Below are positions 11,990-23,999 of a stretch of 64,000 nt of DNA, one piece after another; within the stretch, counting starts at the first letter, position 1; each line of letters begins with the position of its first letter. Below the pieces are notes generated by a model that had not been told where the DNA came from, ran no database searches, and saw nothing but the letters and a program-made list of their open reading frames with translations. The DNA is from Eulemur rufifrons (lineage: Eukaryota > Chordata > Mammalia > Primates > Lemuridae), in assembly GCF_041146395.1 (NCBI RefSeq), contig NC_090989.1, positions 286,055,343 to 286,119,342 on the forward strand, in the 5' to 3' direction. Made by a program: the position numbers and the translations under genes.

Positions 11990-14450
11990 TTGCCTATGAT
12001 TATGTTTAATTTATAGAATTAAGAAAAACAACATTGTGTTAAAATGCTGGAAAATAATAGCAGGTAAGGGAACAAAGCTAGATTGATCTAAGCTCCCTTT
12101 AACTTTAACTTCAGATACTATTAACTCAAATATAAATGTTAAAACTTCGAGGGTGACCCATAATAGAAATAGAATTTATAAGTTTCTAACTAATTGAGGG
12201 AAAAAGAGAATCAAGTTTCAAAGGCTAAAAGCATATAAGAAAGAAGAAAAAGAAAAACAGAAAAAGTTGGACGAATAGAAAGCACAAATTAAGATAGTCC
12301 AACTACACCCACATTATATCAGAAATTACAATAAATTTAACTGGACTAAGCTAATAACTTAAAAAGCAAAGATTGTCAGACAATTTTTTTAAAAATCTGG
12401 CTAGAAGCAGTTTACTAGAAATACACCTCATGTATGAGTAAAAGAAGATTGCAAGTAAAAGGATGAAAAAATGATGTACAAATACCAACCAGAGAATGTT
12501 GGGGAAAAGGTATTAATATGAGTTAAAATAAACTTTATGGCAAAGAGCATTACTAGAGCCAAAGAGGTTCACCTCATAATTATAAAAGATTTCGCTCAAC
12601 AGGAAGATATAAGAACTGTAATAATTGCATGCATATGCACCTAATAACAGGGCTTTAAAACACATAAAGCAAATACCGACACAACTGCAAGAATTTAGTG
12701 AATCCACCATCCTAGGAGACGTCAGCACAGCTCTCTTAGTCTTTGATAGACTCAAACAGAAAAGTAATTAAATAGGCTGAAGATGATTTGGGCAGCGCGC
12801 TGCCCTGCTGTGTGTGTGAGAGGGAGGGGCAGGACTGCCAGGGAGACCATGTATCATTTCACAGGCCTCGTGCAACACTTACACAAGGATCGTCTACGTG
12901 GCCGCAAAGCAAACCTTAACAAACTCCCCAAATTGGAATATACAGACCCTATTCCTTAACTGTATTTCAGTTAAGTTAGAAATCATTTTTAAAAATATAA
13001 CTAAAAATCCCCAAATCTCCATGCTTTCTGAGATTGAAAAACAGCCTTCTAAAGAACTCTTAAGTCAAATAAGTGATCATAACGGACATTACAAAATTAT
13101 CACAACTAAAAAACAATGAAAATACTACTTATCAAAACTGACAGAATGCAGTGAAAACAGTACTTTGAGAAAAAATTTATGGCCTTAGATGTTTATGCCA
13201 TAAAATAAAAGAGGCTGAAATTAAAGAGCTGAGCACTCCGCCTGGAAACAGCCCCAAGAAAGCAGAAGGAAGGAAATTATAAAGATAAGAATAGAATTAA
13301 TAAGATAGAAACCAAAAATGCCACGGAAAGGATCAACAGGGCCAAACACTGGTTATTCCAAAAGGCACTAAGTGGACACGTCTCCGCAGATCACAGGGAA
13401 CAGGGCGCAGGCGCGAGGACGCCTCGGCGGGAACGGGGCTCACCGAGGGCTCCCGGGCACCGGCAACAGCCCCACACCTGGGAACTGCGGGTGAGGCGGC
13501 CACATTCCGGGAAGTTATAAATCACCAAAGGCGACCAAGAGCCTGCAGACAGCTAAGTGGCTCCACAAGTATTAACGAAAACCAGCACAATCCTTTCCAA
13601 AGAAGACACAGAGCCCGGAGGCTCACGTAGGAAGTTGGCCAACATGTGAGGAGCAGAAAATTTAAATATTGCCCAGAGTTCAGAAAAGAGGGAAAACTGC
13701 CCAACTTGTTTACGAGGCTAGAAAAGCGAGGAAAGGAAAATCACGCATCAGACACACTCACGCGGACAGACACACATTTCCTGGACAAGCAGCACGGGCC
13801 AAAGGCACCACGGATACAGAGGGCAAGGCCACGCTGGATTTAACCCAGAGATGCAAGTTTAGTTGCAAATTCAAAATGTTAATAATGTCATCCATCACAT
13901 TCACAGATTAAAGGAAAAAGCCTATGATCGCCTCAATAGCTGCAGAGAAAGCGTAAGGCAGAATTCGACATTCATTCACAGTAAAATCTTACAGCAGACC
14001 GGGGGCCTCTAGCCACGTCACACTTCATGTTGAAAACCCCCTTTTAAATCGGAAATCAGACAAGGATGGCCACCATCACCACTTCCACACAACACTGCCC
14101 TGGACGTCTCGACTAATGTAACAAGGAAAGAAATAAAAGACACAGGGTGGGAAAGGCAGAAATAGAGTGAAACGACCGTTGCTTGTAGGTGGCGCCTGCA
14201 GAGAGAACCCCAGAGAGCCGAGAGGTGACGCGGTGAGGTTCGGGAGCATTTAGCAAGGTTACGGGACGGGAGCTTGGTTCACCAAGGGCAGCTGCAGCCC
14301 CGTCCATCAGCAGAGAATAAAAACAGCAACACAAATATAAAGTTCCTGGGACGAAATCTAACAAACGACATGTAAGATCTTTATGGAGGTTGTTAAATGT
14401 GTGTCAGAGAGAGGTCAGATAAATGTTCATGGATAGAAGACAATGTTTTA
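11990..14450 (+). mobile_element. L1 LINE fragments, degraded
   Basis: AT-rich sequence with L1 landmarks on the plus strand: 'gcaagtaaaaggatgaaaaa' (12,452), 'gagaaaaaatttatggcctt' (13,168) and 'gaaaggatcaacagggccaa' (13,326). The ORF2-like segments near 13,860-13,990 include 'acattcacagattaaaggaa'. Reading frames are broken throughout, the longest being 70-80 codons. It may be more than one element, and borders are approximate. Confidence 0.75.
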
Positions 14451-14527
14451 AAACTGTTGCTTCTCTGTACATTGATTCACAGAGTCAACGCAGCTCCTTG
14501 CAAAACCCCATTGCTGAGCCGTTTCTG

Positions 14528-14582
14528 AGCCTGCGCAGAGGGCAGAAGGCAGAGGGCAGAGGGCAGAGGGCAGAGGGAGGGC
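14528..14582. repeat. Short tandem repeat (gcagagg)n
   Basis: About seven copies of a 7-base unit 'gcagagg' with small variations. It probably arose by slippage inside the repeat block, and I see no functional signal. Confidence 0.8.
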
Positions 14583-14589
14583 AAGGTTG

Positions 14590-16325
14590 GGCCCACCAGG
14601 CGTGCAGACGAGTGACAGAGCTGGACAGCATGGCGTCACGTAGACTCGGACGTGTGTCGAGGGTCCCCGAGGCCGTGTCGTGCTCGGTGACTCGGGACTC
14701 ACAGGCTCACAGCAGGGACTCAACATAGCCAAAGGGTCCCAGGCCGTGTCTGCACAGGGCACAGGTGCAGGTGTGTTTAATTTCTCCAAGGATGAGTTGC
14801 AACAACACGTGTGAACATCTCGCTACATCTGTTTCAGCTGCACTTACCTAGACCCTGTTTGTGTTTCTTAACCCTCGCGGCTTTTAACGCTCATGTGTCT
14901 CCTGAGGGCCACGCGGGCTTTTCCAGCGTGATGCTCCAAACTCTCCCGTCTCCACCCGCTGCTGGACTCCACAGTCCCAGTTGTTTGTCACAGCGGCACC
15001 CCGCTCCTGGTACCAACGTCTGCGTTGTTTCTCTGATGCTGCCATGACAACTCGCTGCGAGCTTGGCAACTTACAACACCGCTCCGTGAGGGCCGGCAGT
15101 AAGATGGACTCAGCTGGGGTCTCCGTGGCCGACACCAGTGTTGCGACTGGGCTCCCATCCGGGCGCTCTGGGGCAGACCCGGCTTCCAGGCTCAGTGAGG
15201 GGCCGGCAGCAGCCAGTCGTTCGCGGCTGTGGGACTGAGGTCCCTGTCTCCTTGGCAGGCGGCCCCCGATCTCCAAGCCAACGATGGACTCCACCTTGTG
15301 CTTTGAATCTGCCTTCCTCCACCTTCCGCCCTGCGGTTAAGGGCTCCTGCGGTTACGCCGGGCCCACCCAGATAGGGTGATCTGTCCCTTTTAAGGTCAG
15401 CTGATCAGTAGTCTTGTTACACCTGCAAATCCTTTGGCAGGACTGCGAGGGTGGGGACGGGGCCATCCCAGCCACTTGGCCCCAGCCACTCCATCCCCGC
15501 CACCCTGGCCACTCCGTCCCCAGCCACTGCATCCTGGCCACACTGTCCTGTGCCCTGCCCGGCACAGCTGAGAGCCGCAGGTGGGCCCGAGGGAAGAGGG
15601 CAGCGCTGGGGATGGCTGCACCTTGGGAGGACCCCAATCCCTCCCCACGTGCTCCCCTCAGCCACCCCGAGGTGGTCCTTGTCATTGCCCAGCAAGAGTG
15701 TGCCCACAGCCAGGGAGTGGGACTCTGCCAGCCCTGGGGCATGGAGTCGCAGACCCCGGGGCTGGCACCCTCACCCTCAGCCACGGGCATCTGTGTCAGG
15801 CCCCTGGTCACAGCCGGCTCTGCGGCGTGGGGAGCGGGCGCCCCGAGGCTGGGGGCTGCTCTCCCTTCCACTCTAGAAAGAGTCTCACAAGCACCAAGCA
15901 CTCTGTGCAGAAAACAGCAGAAATGCAGACGGGTGCATGAGTTCACCCACGGGGGCTCTAGCGCTCAGGCTGGTGGGGCCGCCACTCGTGTGTCTGGGGG
16001 GTCGTGTGTGCACCAGAGCGGGGCGGGGGGCTCCGGGGATGTGGCCAGATGCTGCCCTGGACCATGGGGGAGGCACGCCAGGGCCCGTGTCGGGAGGGGC
16101 CTCCTGGGCACTGGCCCCCCCGGCAAGGGCACCCAGGAAGTTCACCTCTGCTTCCGCCCACGGCTTTGCTCCCCTCTCACCCCAGGCAGCTGAGACTCCT
16201 TCACAACTGGGCTTATGGACAGTGACCCAGCTCCCCAGTGACGGAGGGACCACAGGAGCCTTCGACCACCTGCCTGGGTGTGGCTGAGGCCTCCTGCAGG
16301 CTGGGTGGCCCCTGGCTCTCAGCCA
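14590..16325. other. Non-coding intronic DNA with an old repeat at 15.0-15.4 kb
   Basis: No exon is recognised. 15,030-15,400 resembles an ancient interspersed repeat ('ctgccatgacaactcgctgc', 'ctgtctccttggcaggcgg') whose family I cannot name. The rest is GC-rich and open in several frames by composition only. Confidence 0.4.
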
Positions 16326-16329
16326 GGTC

Positions 16330-16398
16330 CCCTGAGGAGCTGGGCAGGCTCCGGGCACAGGGCTTGGGACACCTCCGGGAGGCAGTGGTCGCCGGCAG
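16330..16398 (-). pseudogene. EXD3: EXD3 exon remnant (end of exonuclease domain)
   Basis: After the acceptor 'ctgcctgcccag' the strand reads A-G-D-H-C-L-P-E-V-S-Q-A-L-C-P-E-P-A-Q, very close to the human segment containing Y-C-L-L-E-V-H-Q-A-L-C-R-E-P-A. The frame then runs into a stop (TGA at about 16,322-16,320). The expected continuation, G-D-L-A-E-S, is in another frame, so a base appears to be missing near 16,335. The donor is not clear. Confidence 0.65.
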
Positions 16399-16496
16399 CT
16401 GGGCAGGCAGGGTCAGCCTCAGCCTCCAGTGGGCAGAGAGCAAGAGGGCCGGGGTGACGAGGGCTCACTCCTGGTCTGGCCCTGCCACCCACACAC

Positions 16497-16649
16497 CTGC
16501 GGAGACAAGCTGCCCCCCACGCAGCGGCCCTTGTCCAAGTCGCTGTGTCTTGTCCAGGGACTTGCCTAGCACCCGCCACACCGGGGGGCTCAGGCCCCTC
16601 AGCCCCCAGCCCTGTCCACACCGAGGGCCGACACCTCCACCACTCCCAG
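16497..16649 (-). pseudogene. EXD3: EXD3 exon with in-frame TGA
   Basis: The acceptor 'ttttctcggcag' is followed by L-G-V-V-E-V-S-A-L-G-V-D-R-A-G-G and then a TGA at 16,601-16,599. One base out of frame the similarity resumes as L-R-G-L-S-P-P-V-W-R-V-L-G and S-L-D-K-T-Q-R, matching the human L-R-G-L-S-L-L-V-Q-Q-V-L-G and A-L-D-K-T-Q. A donor (cag|gtgtgt) closes the exon. The pattern is that of a one-base deletion creating a premature stop. Confidence 0.75.
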
Positions 16650-17186
16650 CTGCCGAGAAAACAGCCTGCAGGGGATGCCTGGGGAGGTGGCCCTCCACAC
16701 CCTCCCGCACCTGTGCCCCCCAGGTGGGGCTCTGGGAAGGGCCCTGCTCCCTGCACCAGCGGCCAGTGCAGGGAGGGGAGTGCAGGGCACACAGCAAGCA
16801 CAGGCTGTGGGGTCCCAGGGCTGCGGGTCCCGCCCACCTCGGCCAGCTCCGGGGTTAACACCTCAGCCCCCACGGGCAGCTGCACAGAGTTGCTCTGGTC
16901 TGGGGAAAAGGCCACCGTGCCAGGCGCCGGCTGCCTGCACTGGGGACACCTGCACCTGGCGAGGCGGCTCCCTCCCGGGCCCACCTTTGAGCCAGCCCGG
17001 CCAGGCCCTGCTGTGGGGCCTGGAGACTGCGGCTCACCCGACCGGAGCCTGGCCGGGGTGGCCAGGAAGCAAGTCCTGGACCCGCAGACCCCTGCCAGCC
17101 CGTGTGGGAGTCCCCAGTCAGGCACTGTGGTGTGAGGGGTCCCCAGGATCACAGAGGGGTCCTCGCCCGCCCCTGGCTGCACCAAC

Positions 17187-17299
17187 CTGCCTGTGCTCTG
17201 GCCGCGAGTCCATGCCACCCGAATCTGCTCCCTGGGGCCCAGGAGGGTCAGGGCGCACGCAGGCCCCAGGTCCTCTGCCGTCCCGTGCCATGCGGGCAC
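17187..17299 (-). pseudogene. EXD3: EXD3 exon remnant, diverged but open
   Basis: Acceptor 'agcctgcag' and donor 'cag|gttggt' bound 113 bases. With the single base carried over from the previous exon it is open for 38 codons. The start (G-A-R-M-A-R-D) and end (G-G-M-D-S-R-P-E-H-R-Q) fit human G-Y-G-M-V-G-D and G-G-M-D-L-L-L-V-H-R-Q. The middle matches better in another frame (A-E-D-L-G), which suggests compensating indels. Confidence 0.6.
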
Positions 17300-17361
17300 C
17301 TGCAGGCTGGGATGGGCACTGGCTCTCCAGCCCCAGGTGCGCCGAGCGCCCTCCCTGCCAC

Positions 17362-17467
17362 CCAGCTTGGTGATGGAGCAGTTGGAGAGGGCCCGGCCAT
17401 CAGCAGAAAGAAGGCCTGTGCCACCTGCCGCAGTGGGGACGGTCTCCACGCCAGCCACCTGGCTGGG
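17362..17467 (-). pseudogene. EXD3: EXD3 exonuclease exon with large internal deletion
   Basis: A strong acceptor (cccctctgccgcag) leads into S-Q-V-A-G-V-E-T-V-P-T-A-A-G-G and ends with C-S-I-T-K-L-G before a weak donor (gtggca). The human exon has the same ends but is about 69 codons long; this one is 35. The human Asp-Val-Glu-Trp block, which contains the first catalytic acidic pair of DEDD exonucleases, is reduced to a single Glu. An enzyme made from this exon should be inactive. Confidence 0.65.
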
Positions 17468-17911
17468 CTGCGGCAGAGGGGCGGTGTGAGCAGCAGGCGA
17501 CTCAGACCTGCAGGGGCCATTGGGGAGGTGCGTCCTCCGCACGCTGGGGGGGCTGGGGCTGCGGTGCTGAGCCCAGCGCCCGGGCCGCCCCTGGCTGTGT
17601 GTGGCCGGGCCGGAGGGCCGGGAGGGAGGCCTGGCTAGCCACGGGCCCAGAGCCTGGTCTTCGTGCCAGCGCTGAGTGCCTGTGGGCAGGTCTGGGGCCC
17701 GTGTGTAAAGGTCCTGCGGTGCCTGCGGCAGGCTCGCGGGAGGACGGTAAAAGCCAGCACCCAGGCAGTGCCCAGGGTGTCATCGGAGCTCAGCGTGCCC
17801 CAGCCCTGCTCTGGGGAACGGGGTGGAGCAGGGCCCAGAGGCCTTGCCGGCTCTGTCTCCCCGACACGCACGCGCCCCTGGGAGCCTGCCCCGGGCGGCC
17901 GCGGCGTGCAC

Positions 17912-18052
17912 CTGCAGGAGCTGGTCTGCACGCCCGGCCAGGCCCGGCTGCAAGGCCGGGAAGTGGATGTCCTCCCCGCCGAGGGGCAGCTGGCGGTGAC
18001 CGTCCCTCACGTTCTTGTGCAGCTCCGTGAGCCCCGAGTCAGCCTTGGCCGC
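17912..18052 (-). pseudogene. EXD3: EXD3 exon, intact reading frame
   Basis: 141 bases (47 codons, phase 0 at both ends) between acceptor 'gctcctcccag' and donor 'cag|gtgcac'. It reads A-A-K-A-D-S-G-L-T-E and later R-Q-L-P-L-G-G-E-D-I-H, matching human A-T-E-A-D-S-R-L-E and Y-Q-L-P-I-P-R-E-N-V-H. It is the best preserved exon of the set, and it anchors the strand and order of the others. Confidence 0.7.
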
Positions 18053-18354
18053 CTGGGAGGAGCACGGCTGGTGGCGCCCCGAGGGGCAGGGAGCATTGGG
18101 GCTGCTTGGGGGTGGGGTCTCTGGGGTCTGCCCTCCTGGGCTCCTCCCCTCACACCTGCTCAGTCCAGCTCCGCCCGGCGAGGCCCATGCACTTGCCGCC
18201 CCTCCTGCCGGGTGGTGCTGGCCACCGTCTGCCCCAAGACCACAGGACGCTCTGGCGGCAGGAGGGGGCCGGCCTGCCGGGCTCACAGGCTCTGTGCAGG
18301 GCCGTGCCGCTTTGTTGTCTTGTGTGCTAATTCTCAAGCCCCTGGCGAGTGTGA

Positions 18355-18527
18355 CCAGTGCCGTCGCGGCCAGACCACCCTCCTGGAGCTGCGCTCGCAG
18401 CGGGACCAGCGGCTCCTTGGGCAGCAAGAGGTCCAGGGCACAACGGCGGCTGTGGCCAGGTCACAGGGAGAGGCCAGCTGCCCCCGCAGCCACGGGCTCT
18501 CCCTGACCAGCCCCGCGTGGGGTGTCA
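18355..18527 (-). pseudogene. EXD3: EXD3 exon remnant with frameshift
   Basis: The first part reads G-L-V-R-E-S-P-W-L-R-G-Q-L and C-D-L-A-T-A-A. One base out of frame it continues A-L-D-L-L-L-P-K-E-P-L. Both parts match the human segment around S-P-W-L-Q-E-Q-L and M-E-L-L-L-P-E-E-R-L, so a base is missing near 18,440. Splice borders are approximate. Confidence 0.6.
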
Positions 18528-18529
18528 GC

Positions 18530-21500
18530 TGAGGACCGGACAGCGATATGCTCTGTGTCCCTGCTTCGCCCCAGGGGCCCCACAGACCGTGGCCCAGCTG
18601 GCTCTGAGCCCCTGGGGAGGGGCCGTCCTGCCTGAGGCTCAGGGCTGGCAGAAGCCTCCGAGTGACCAGCTGGCTTAGACGGAGTCACGGAGAAGGGCTG
18701 CCCGTCCCCTCTTAGCCTGCCCGGCCCCCAGCACTGCTGTTCTCGGGGGTCCACCAGCAGCCCCTCCTCTGCCTCACTGCCTCCGCACCTGAGACCAGGT
18801 GTCTTCTAGAACCTCTGTCTGGGCTGCTCCTAGGCCCCTCTGCCCCTGGCCCCGTGGAGCCCACTCCAAACCTCTCCCCTCCTGTCCTCTCTGCCCCACG
18901 GCGGCCCCGGGGTTCAGAGAGCAGAGGGCAGGGAGCCCTCGGGGCGGCTGTGACCCAGGAGGCCCGGAGAAGCCTTGTCCTCACGCGGCTGAGTTCTCTG
19001 CCATCCAGCGGTGGCCCCACGCCGGTGCCCCAGCGGGAGCAGAGGTGGCCACGATCTGGCAGGGCCCCTCAGTCCCGCCACATGGGCACCAGGGTCCTGT
19101 CGGAGGGTCTCACTCCCCGTGGCGTCTTCAGGTCCCCGAGGTCACAAGTTGGCATGAGTGGGGGACCCTGCCTTCCCCAGGGCTCTGAGCTCCCCCGGCC
19201 GCCCTCCAGCCCCAGGAGGTGCTGGCCAGGCCACCTCCCAGAGGGCTGCAGCTTCCCCGGGCCGCGGGTTCCCACGTGGACGACAATATGCGGAAACTCG
19301 TCCGCATTCTTCAGGATGTCCGCTGCCCTTCCGGCAGGCTCGGCGTTGGCACCCAAGGGAACTGGCCTTCCGGGCCTCGCCCAGGGGTCCTGCGTTCCTC
19401 TCTGGTGACTCAGTCCCCCGCCCCGGCACCCCCGGCAGCTCAGCGTTGCCCCGGCCAGATGCCACTTGGGCTGGTTCGGCCGACGGCCAACGCGGCCCCA
19501 TCTGCTGGGAGCCAGGGCCCGGCGGGTCCACCACCAGCCCTCGGCCCCTGAGCCCAGCCTGGGCCTGGGGGACCCCCGTCCGCCCCGCCCACACGCACTG
19601 CCCTCGGCTTCCCCTGCTGTGGCCCCTGTGCCTCGGAGCTCCGCGCTGGGTCCCACGAGCAGCCTCTGCCAGCCCTGGGCCCTCGGGAGCCAGCCGGGGG
19701 CCGTGTGGCCCGTGCCCAGCACCGTGCCCAGCCCGTGCCCAGCCCAAGGCCTGTGGGCTCCTCTCAGCCGCACAGCGCACAGGCTTTCCCGGGTCTCGCG
19801 GCCGGCCCTGGGCAAGGCAGCCACGCAGGTCCCGGGCTGCGGCAGGGCTCAGGGCACCCAGATGCAGCTCTGGTCTCCCGGTGCATCCAGACCAGAGCCA
19901 GGGTGGGGGGCTGGCAGTCGGCAGAGCTCGGCGGGGGTGGCGGTCTGCGACCAGAGGGTCAGGCTTGGCCCGGCTCCTCTGCGTCCCCCGGCGGGTGCTC
20001 AGTCAGTATCTGAGGCCAAGGCCCCCTCCTACGCAGGAGCCTCCACAAACCGCTGGGGGCACCGGGCCCAGGGCCGTGGGGCGCGGCTGGTGATGGCCTT
20101 GGGGATGCAGCGCAGGAAGAGAGGGCAGGACTCGTGGCCTCCTGCCCTGGCTCTGCTCCTGGGGATGGGCCGGGGGGGAAGCGGCTGTGTGTGGCTTCGA
20201 GCCCCGTCTTCCACCTGCACCCTGAACCCACCCCTGCCCACTGGCCTTGGCCTCTGCTCTGGGCGATTCCACTCGGCCCCAGGTGGCACCTGCCGTTCCA
20301 GCGAGCCCTGGCCCTCCCTGACACCCGTGCTGTGCAGCCTGGGCCTCTGCACAGGTGTCCCTGGGGGCAGCGGCTCCCTCCAGGGCCTTCCTGCCTTTTC
20401 TCCAGGGCGGGGCCCTTCCTGACATGGTGGGGTTTCGAGCCACGTGTGCTTCCTCCCTGGCTGTGCCACCTGCCTGGCCACCGAGGCAGGAAAGGGGCCT
20501 CTGCTGCCTCCTCCGCAGGACACCAAAGGGCCATCACCCCTTTCAGCCGCTCGGGAACCTCTGGGTAGGGCATAAGCGGGGACAGGAGGGAGGACGGAGG
20601 ACCCAGCGCACAGGCCGGCCGCCCGGGTGTGGCTGCAAAAGCGACTTACTCTCAGACCTGCAGGGAGCGGCTTTCCTGACATTTCCAGGATTCACCCATC
20701 GGATGCTCTGTCCAAAGCCTTCTGGACACAGTACTGCATTGACGGAGAGACCTGGGCAGCAACCTTGGCGTGGAAACACCGCAGAACCCAAACAAAACCC
20801 GAAGTGTCAGCCAGATGACACACAGAGGGGCACAGACGGGGTCTGGCCCCCACCGGTGTTAACGGACGGGCCCCCAAACACAGGCAGGTGTGAGAACCAT
20901 CCCGTCCACAGCGGCCTGGGAGGCAGCGGGGGCTGCGAGCCCTTCGGACCCCAGACGGGCCCACGACCCCCCCTCGAGCCCCTCGCCTGCCGGGCGGGCG
21001 CGTCTGTCCCTCTAACCTAAAATGTCTGTGACCCGTGTGAGTGTCATGATGCTGCTGAGCACTGAATTCTGTAGTGGTGATGTGGCGTGCCACCCGGCAC
21101 TCCTGCCTGTGCTCTGGGCTGGTGCTCCTGGGCGCGCACGCTTGCACACGTGTTTGCACACGGGCCCATACTCCCTGGTCTTGTCCCAGTGGGCTCTGGT
21201 CACACCCATCTCCGTGACGAAGGCCTGGAGGCCCCAAGAGCAATGGGGTCCCTGGGGAAGCTCAGTTGTCATGACAGTGGGGAGGCGGGATGGACACACC
21301 CCCTGGCAGGGCAGGCCCATGAGGCTCCTGGCGCACCAGCGTGGAGCCTGTCCTGGGCACACAGGGCGCATATGCTGCCCAGGCCTTCCAGGGGGCCCTG
21401 AGGGAGTCCCTGGCTGTGACACTGGGCCTTGGGACACACTGGCCATTCTCTCAGCAAGAACCAGGACTCAACAAAGCCCCCTCCCATGGGCCTTTGTGGA

Positions 21501-22268
21501 AGACCCCTCCTCACCTCCCTTGCCCGCTCCCTGCTCAGCCACACAGCTGCCTGGAGCTCAGACTGGACGGGGCCCATCCCCCAGGGCAGGACCCTAAGAG
21601 GACAGTCCTCAGGCAGAGCTCCCAAGCCCAAGAGTCCCCTTCCACCGCCCTGCTTCACTCGCCGTGGAGAGCCCTGGGCCCCAGGCGCACGTTGGTGGAG
21701 ACCAGGATGTTCCGCTATGTGGTCCTCACCTCCCCTTCACCAGCAGGCTCCACCCATGTCCCCGCCCAGGGAAGGAGCCCAAGCTGGGCGCAGAGCTTGG
21801 CCTGCAGACACAGTGGCCTTGAGCACTGTCACGTACCTGAGATTTCCAGGTAGACAGGCCGGCTGTCTGTCCCCACCCACTGACGTGTGTGGCAGAAGAC
21901 AAGAGGGAGGTCACAGAAGCTTGAGGACGAGTGTCCAGTGAGGCGCCTGGTGCCCACTCCAGGACAGAAGTGTCCACGGCTCCCACGTGGCAGCCCCCCG
22001 CCCAGCCCAGCTGCAAGTTCCAGGGCTTCAGGGACACATACCAGGTGCCGGGTGGCCCTAAATGCCCCACTACGGAGGGAGACGGCCCGGTGGGCTCTAC
22101 ACGTTATGCTCAGGGGCAGCCCTGGCCCCTAGGAGGCCTCCTCTCAGGCCCTGCGCCCCTCCCACCGCCAAACAGCTTCTGGAGACCTGGGCTTTACCCA
22201 AGTTTGAACCCAAACAATTTCCTGACCTCCGCACGCACTGCAGGTCTGTACTGCTATTAATAGTGTCT
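18530..22268. other. GC-rich EXD3 intron, no exon recognised
   Basis: Long open frames on both strands (up to about 318 codons) arise from the scarcity of A/T-rich stops. None resembles a known protein and none has a coherent domain. Human EXD3 has several helical-repeat exons that should fall between 18.5 and 27 kb. I could not find them, so they are either lost or too diverged to see by eye. Confidence 0.4.
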
Positions 22269-22270
22269 GA

Positions 22271-22596
<326 letters not shown>

Positions 22597-22601
22597 TTAG
22601 G

Positions 22602-22774
22602 CCAGGCGTGGTGACTCATGTTTGTAGTCCCAGCTACTTGGCAGGGTGAGGCAGGAGGATCGCTTAAGCCCGGGAGTCTGAGGTTGCTGTGAGCTAGGCT
22701 GACGCCACGGCACTCACTCTAGCCTGGGCAACAGAGTGAGACTCTGTCTCAAAAAAAAAAAAAAAAAAAAAAAA
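22602..22774 (+). mobile_element. Alu right-arm fragment with long poly-A
   Basis: It starts with 'ggccaggcgtggtgactcat', jumps directly to right-arm sequence ('gtagtcccagctacttggc', 'gaggttgctgtgagctaggc') and ends in 24 A residues, so the middle of the element is missing. It may be a separate insertion next to the preceding Alu. Confidence 0.85.
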
Positions 22775-22779
22775 GTGGG

Positions 22780-23750
22780 AGTATACTGAGAAAGAGCTTA
22801 CCTCTCAACACTAAGTTCTGGCTGCCCGGCACAGTGCCTGGGAAACACAAGGAGGCAGATTGCACAGTGCCTGGGAAACACAAGCAGGCGGATTCCACCG
22901 TGCCTGGGTGGAGGTGCCCGGCCCACAGGTGGCCCACCTTTCTGCACTGAGCCCGGCCTTCCCACGTTCAGCTGCATGGCCCAGCTGAGGGGCCTGGAGT
23001 CCAGGAGTCCCCGAGAGGTGGGCCTGGCAGACAGGCCCTGTGCTGGGCCAGGGCTTCCTGGGGGTGGGACAGGTGGGAGGTGACCCCTGCCTCCCAGGCT
23101 GGAGGGGGCCTGGATGGGGCAGCAGGGACTTGTGGCGGGTGCTGTCCCACGCAGCCTGGGTCCCCAGGGTCCTGGTCAGGGCTTGCTGATGCGTGACCGG
23201 TGGGGCCAAGGGGTGTGGGCGGGGCCAAAAGGTGAAGCCACGACCTCCTGGCAAGCGGGGACACACCTGCCCCATCCCTCCCGGAGCTCCTGCCAGCCGT
23301 GTGCCCGCAGCACCTTGAGGGGCAAGAAGGAGCACTTTCCCCAAGGCGACACGCTGGCACCCGTCTGTGGCCACACGGCCGAGGTGGACGCCGCTGGCGG
23401 GGGGTGCGTGGTGCGGTCAGCACCGGGGGTCAGGTGCGGGCAGGGCCGCCGGCTCTCGGGGAACCTGGAGACGCCCACCCACCTGCCTCCCGGGACTCAG
23501 CCGCACCTGACTGCCCGCACGTGCCGGCCGCGCTGTCCCTAATTTCCACGTAGCACTCCCACCACGGACAAAAATAACCCGCAAGGGCGGCCCGAGGGGC
23601 AGCTCGGCGCCCTGGCTCCGGGGAGCTCGGAGGAAAGACCAAAATAGCGGCCTGGGAAAGGCTGGGCGCGCGGGTGGGGGCTCAGGGCCAGAGCCTTTCC
23701 CTGCGGCGCTGACCCCACGCCTCCGCATCCTGGCCCCGCGCCAGGCGGCT
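22780..23750. other. Non-coding intronic DNA with a short tandem duplication
   Basis: 22,838-22,910 holds about three imperfect copies of 'cagtgcctgggaaacacaag'. A CpG-rich patch with A/T-rich motifs ('ggacaaaaataacccgc' and 'ccaaaatagcgg') lies at 23,540-23,660 and could be regulatory. No exon is seen. Confidence 0.4.
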
Positions 23751-23754
23751 GGGC

Positions 23755-23995
23755 CTCCACGGCCCCCCAGTGCAGGGGCTGGGGCGGGGCCTCCACGGCC
23801 CCCCAGTGCAGGGGCTGGGGGGCGGCCTCCGCGGGTCCCCCAGTGCAGGGGCTGGGGCGGGGCCTCCACGGCCCCCCAGTGCAGGGGCTGGGGCGGGGCC
23901 TCCGCGGGTCCCCCAGTGCAGGGGCTGGAGGCGGGGCCTCCGTGGGCCCGTTCAGGGGCTGTGGGCGGGGCCTCAGGGCCATGGGGCGGGGCCTC
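23755..23995. repeat. Minisatellite, about 40-bp GC-rich units
   Basis: About five to six tandem copies of a unit built from 'cccccagtgcaggggctggg' followed by 'gcggggcctccacgg' or 'gcggggcctccgcgg', with point differences. G-runs on both strands make it a candidate for G-quadruplex formation and length polymorphism. Confidence 0.85.
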
Positions 23996-23999
23996 AAGG

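Noticed and set aside
16319..17542. A single 407-codon minus-strand open frame
   Set aside because: It runs through EXD3 exon remnants and introns; only short parts match EXD3 and in changing frames, so it is not one exon.
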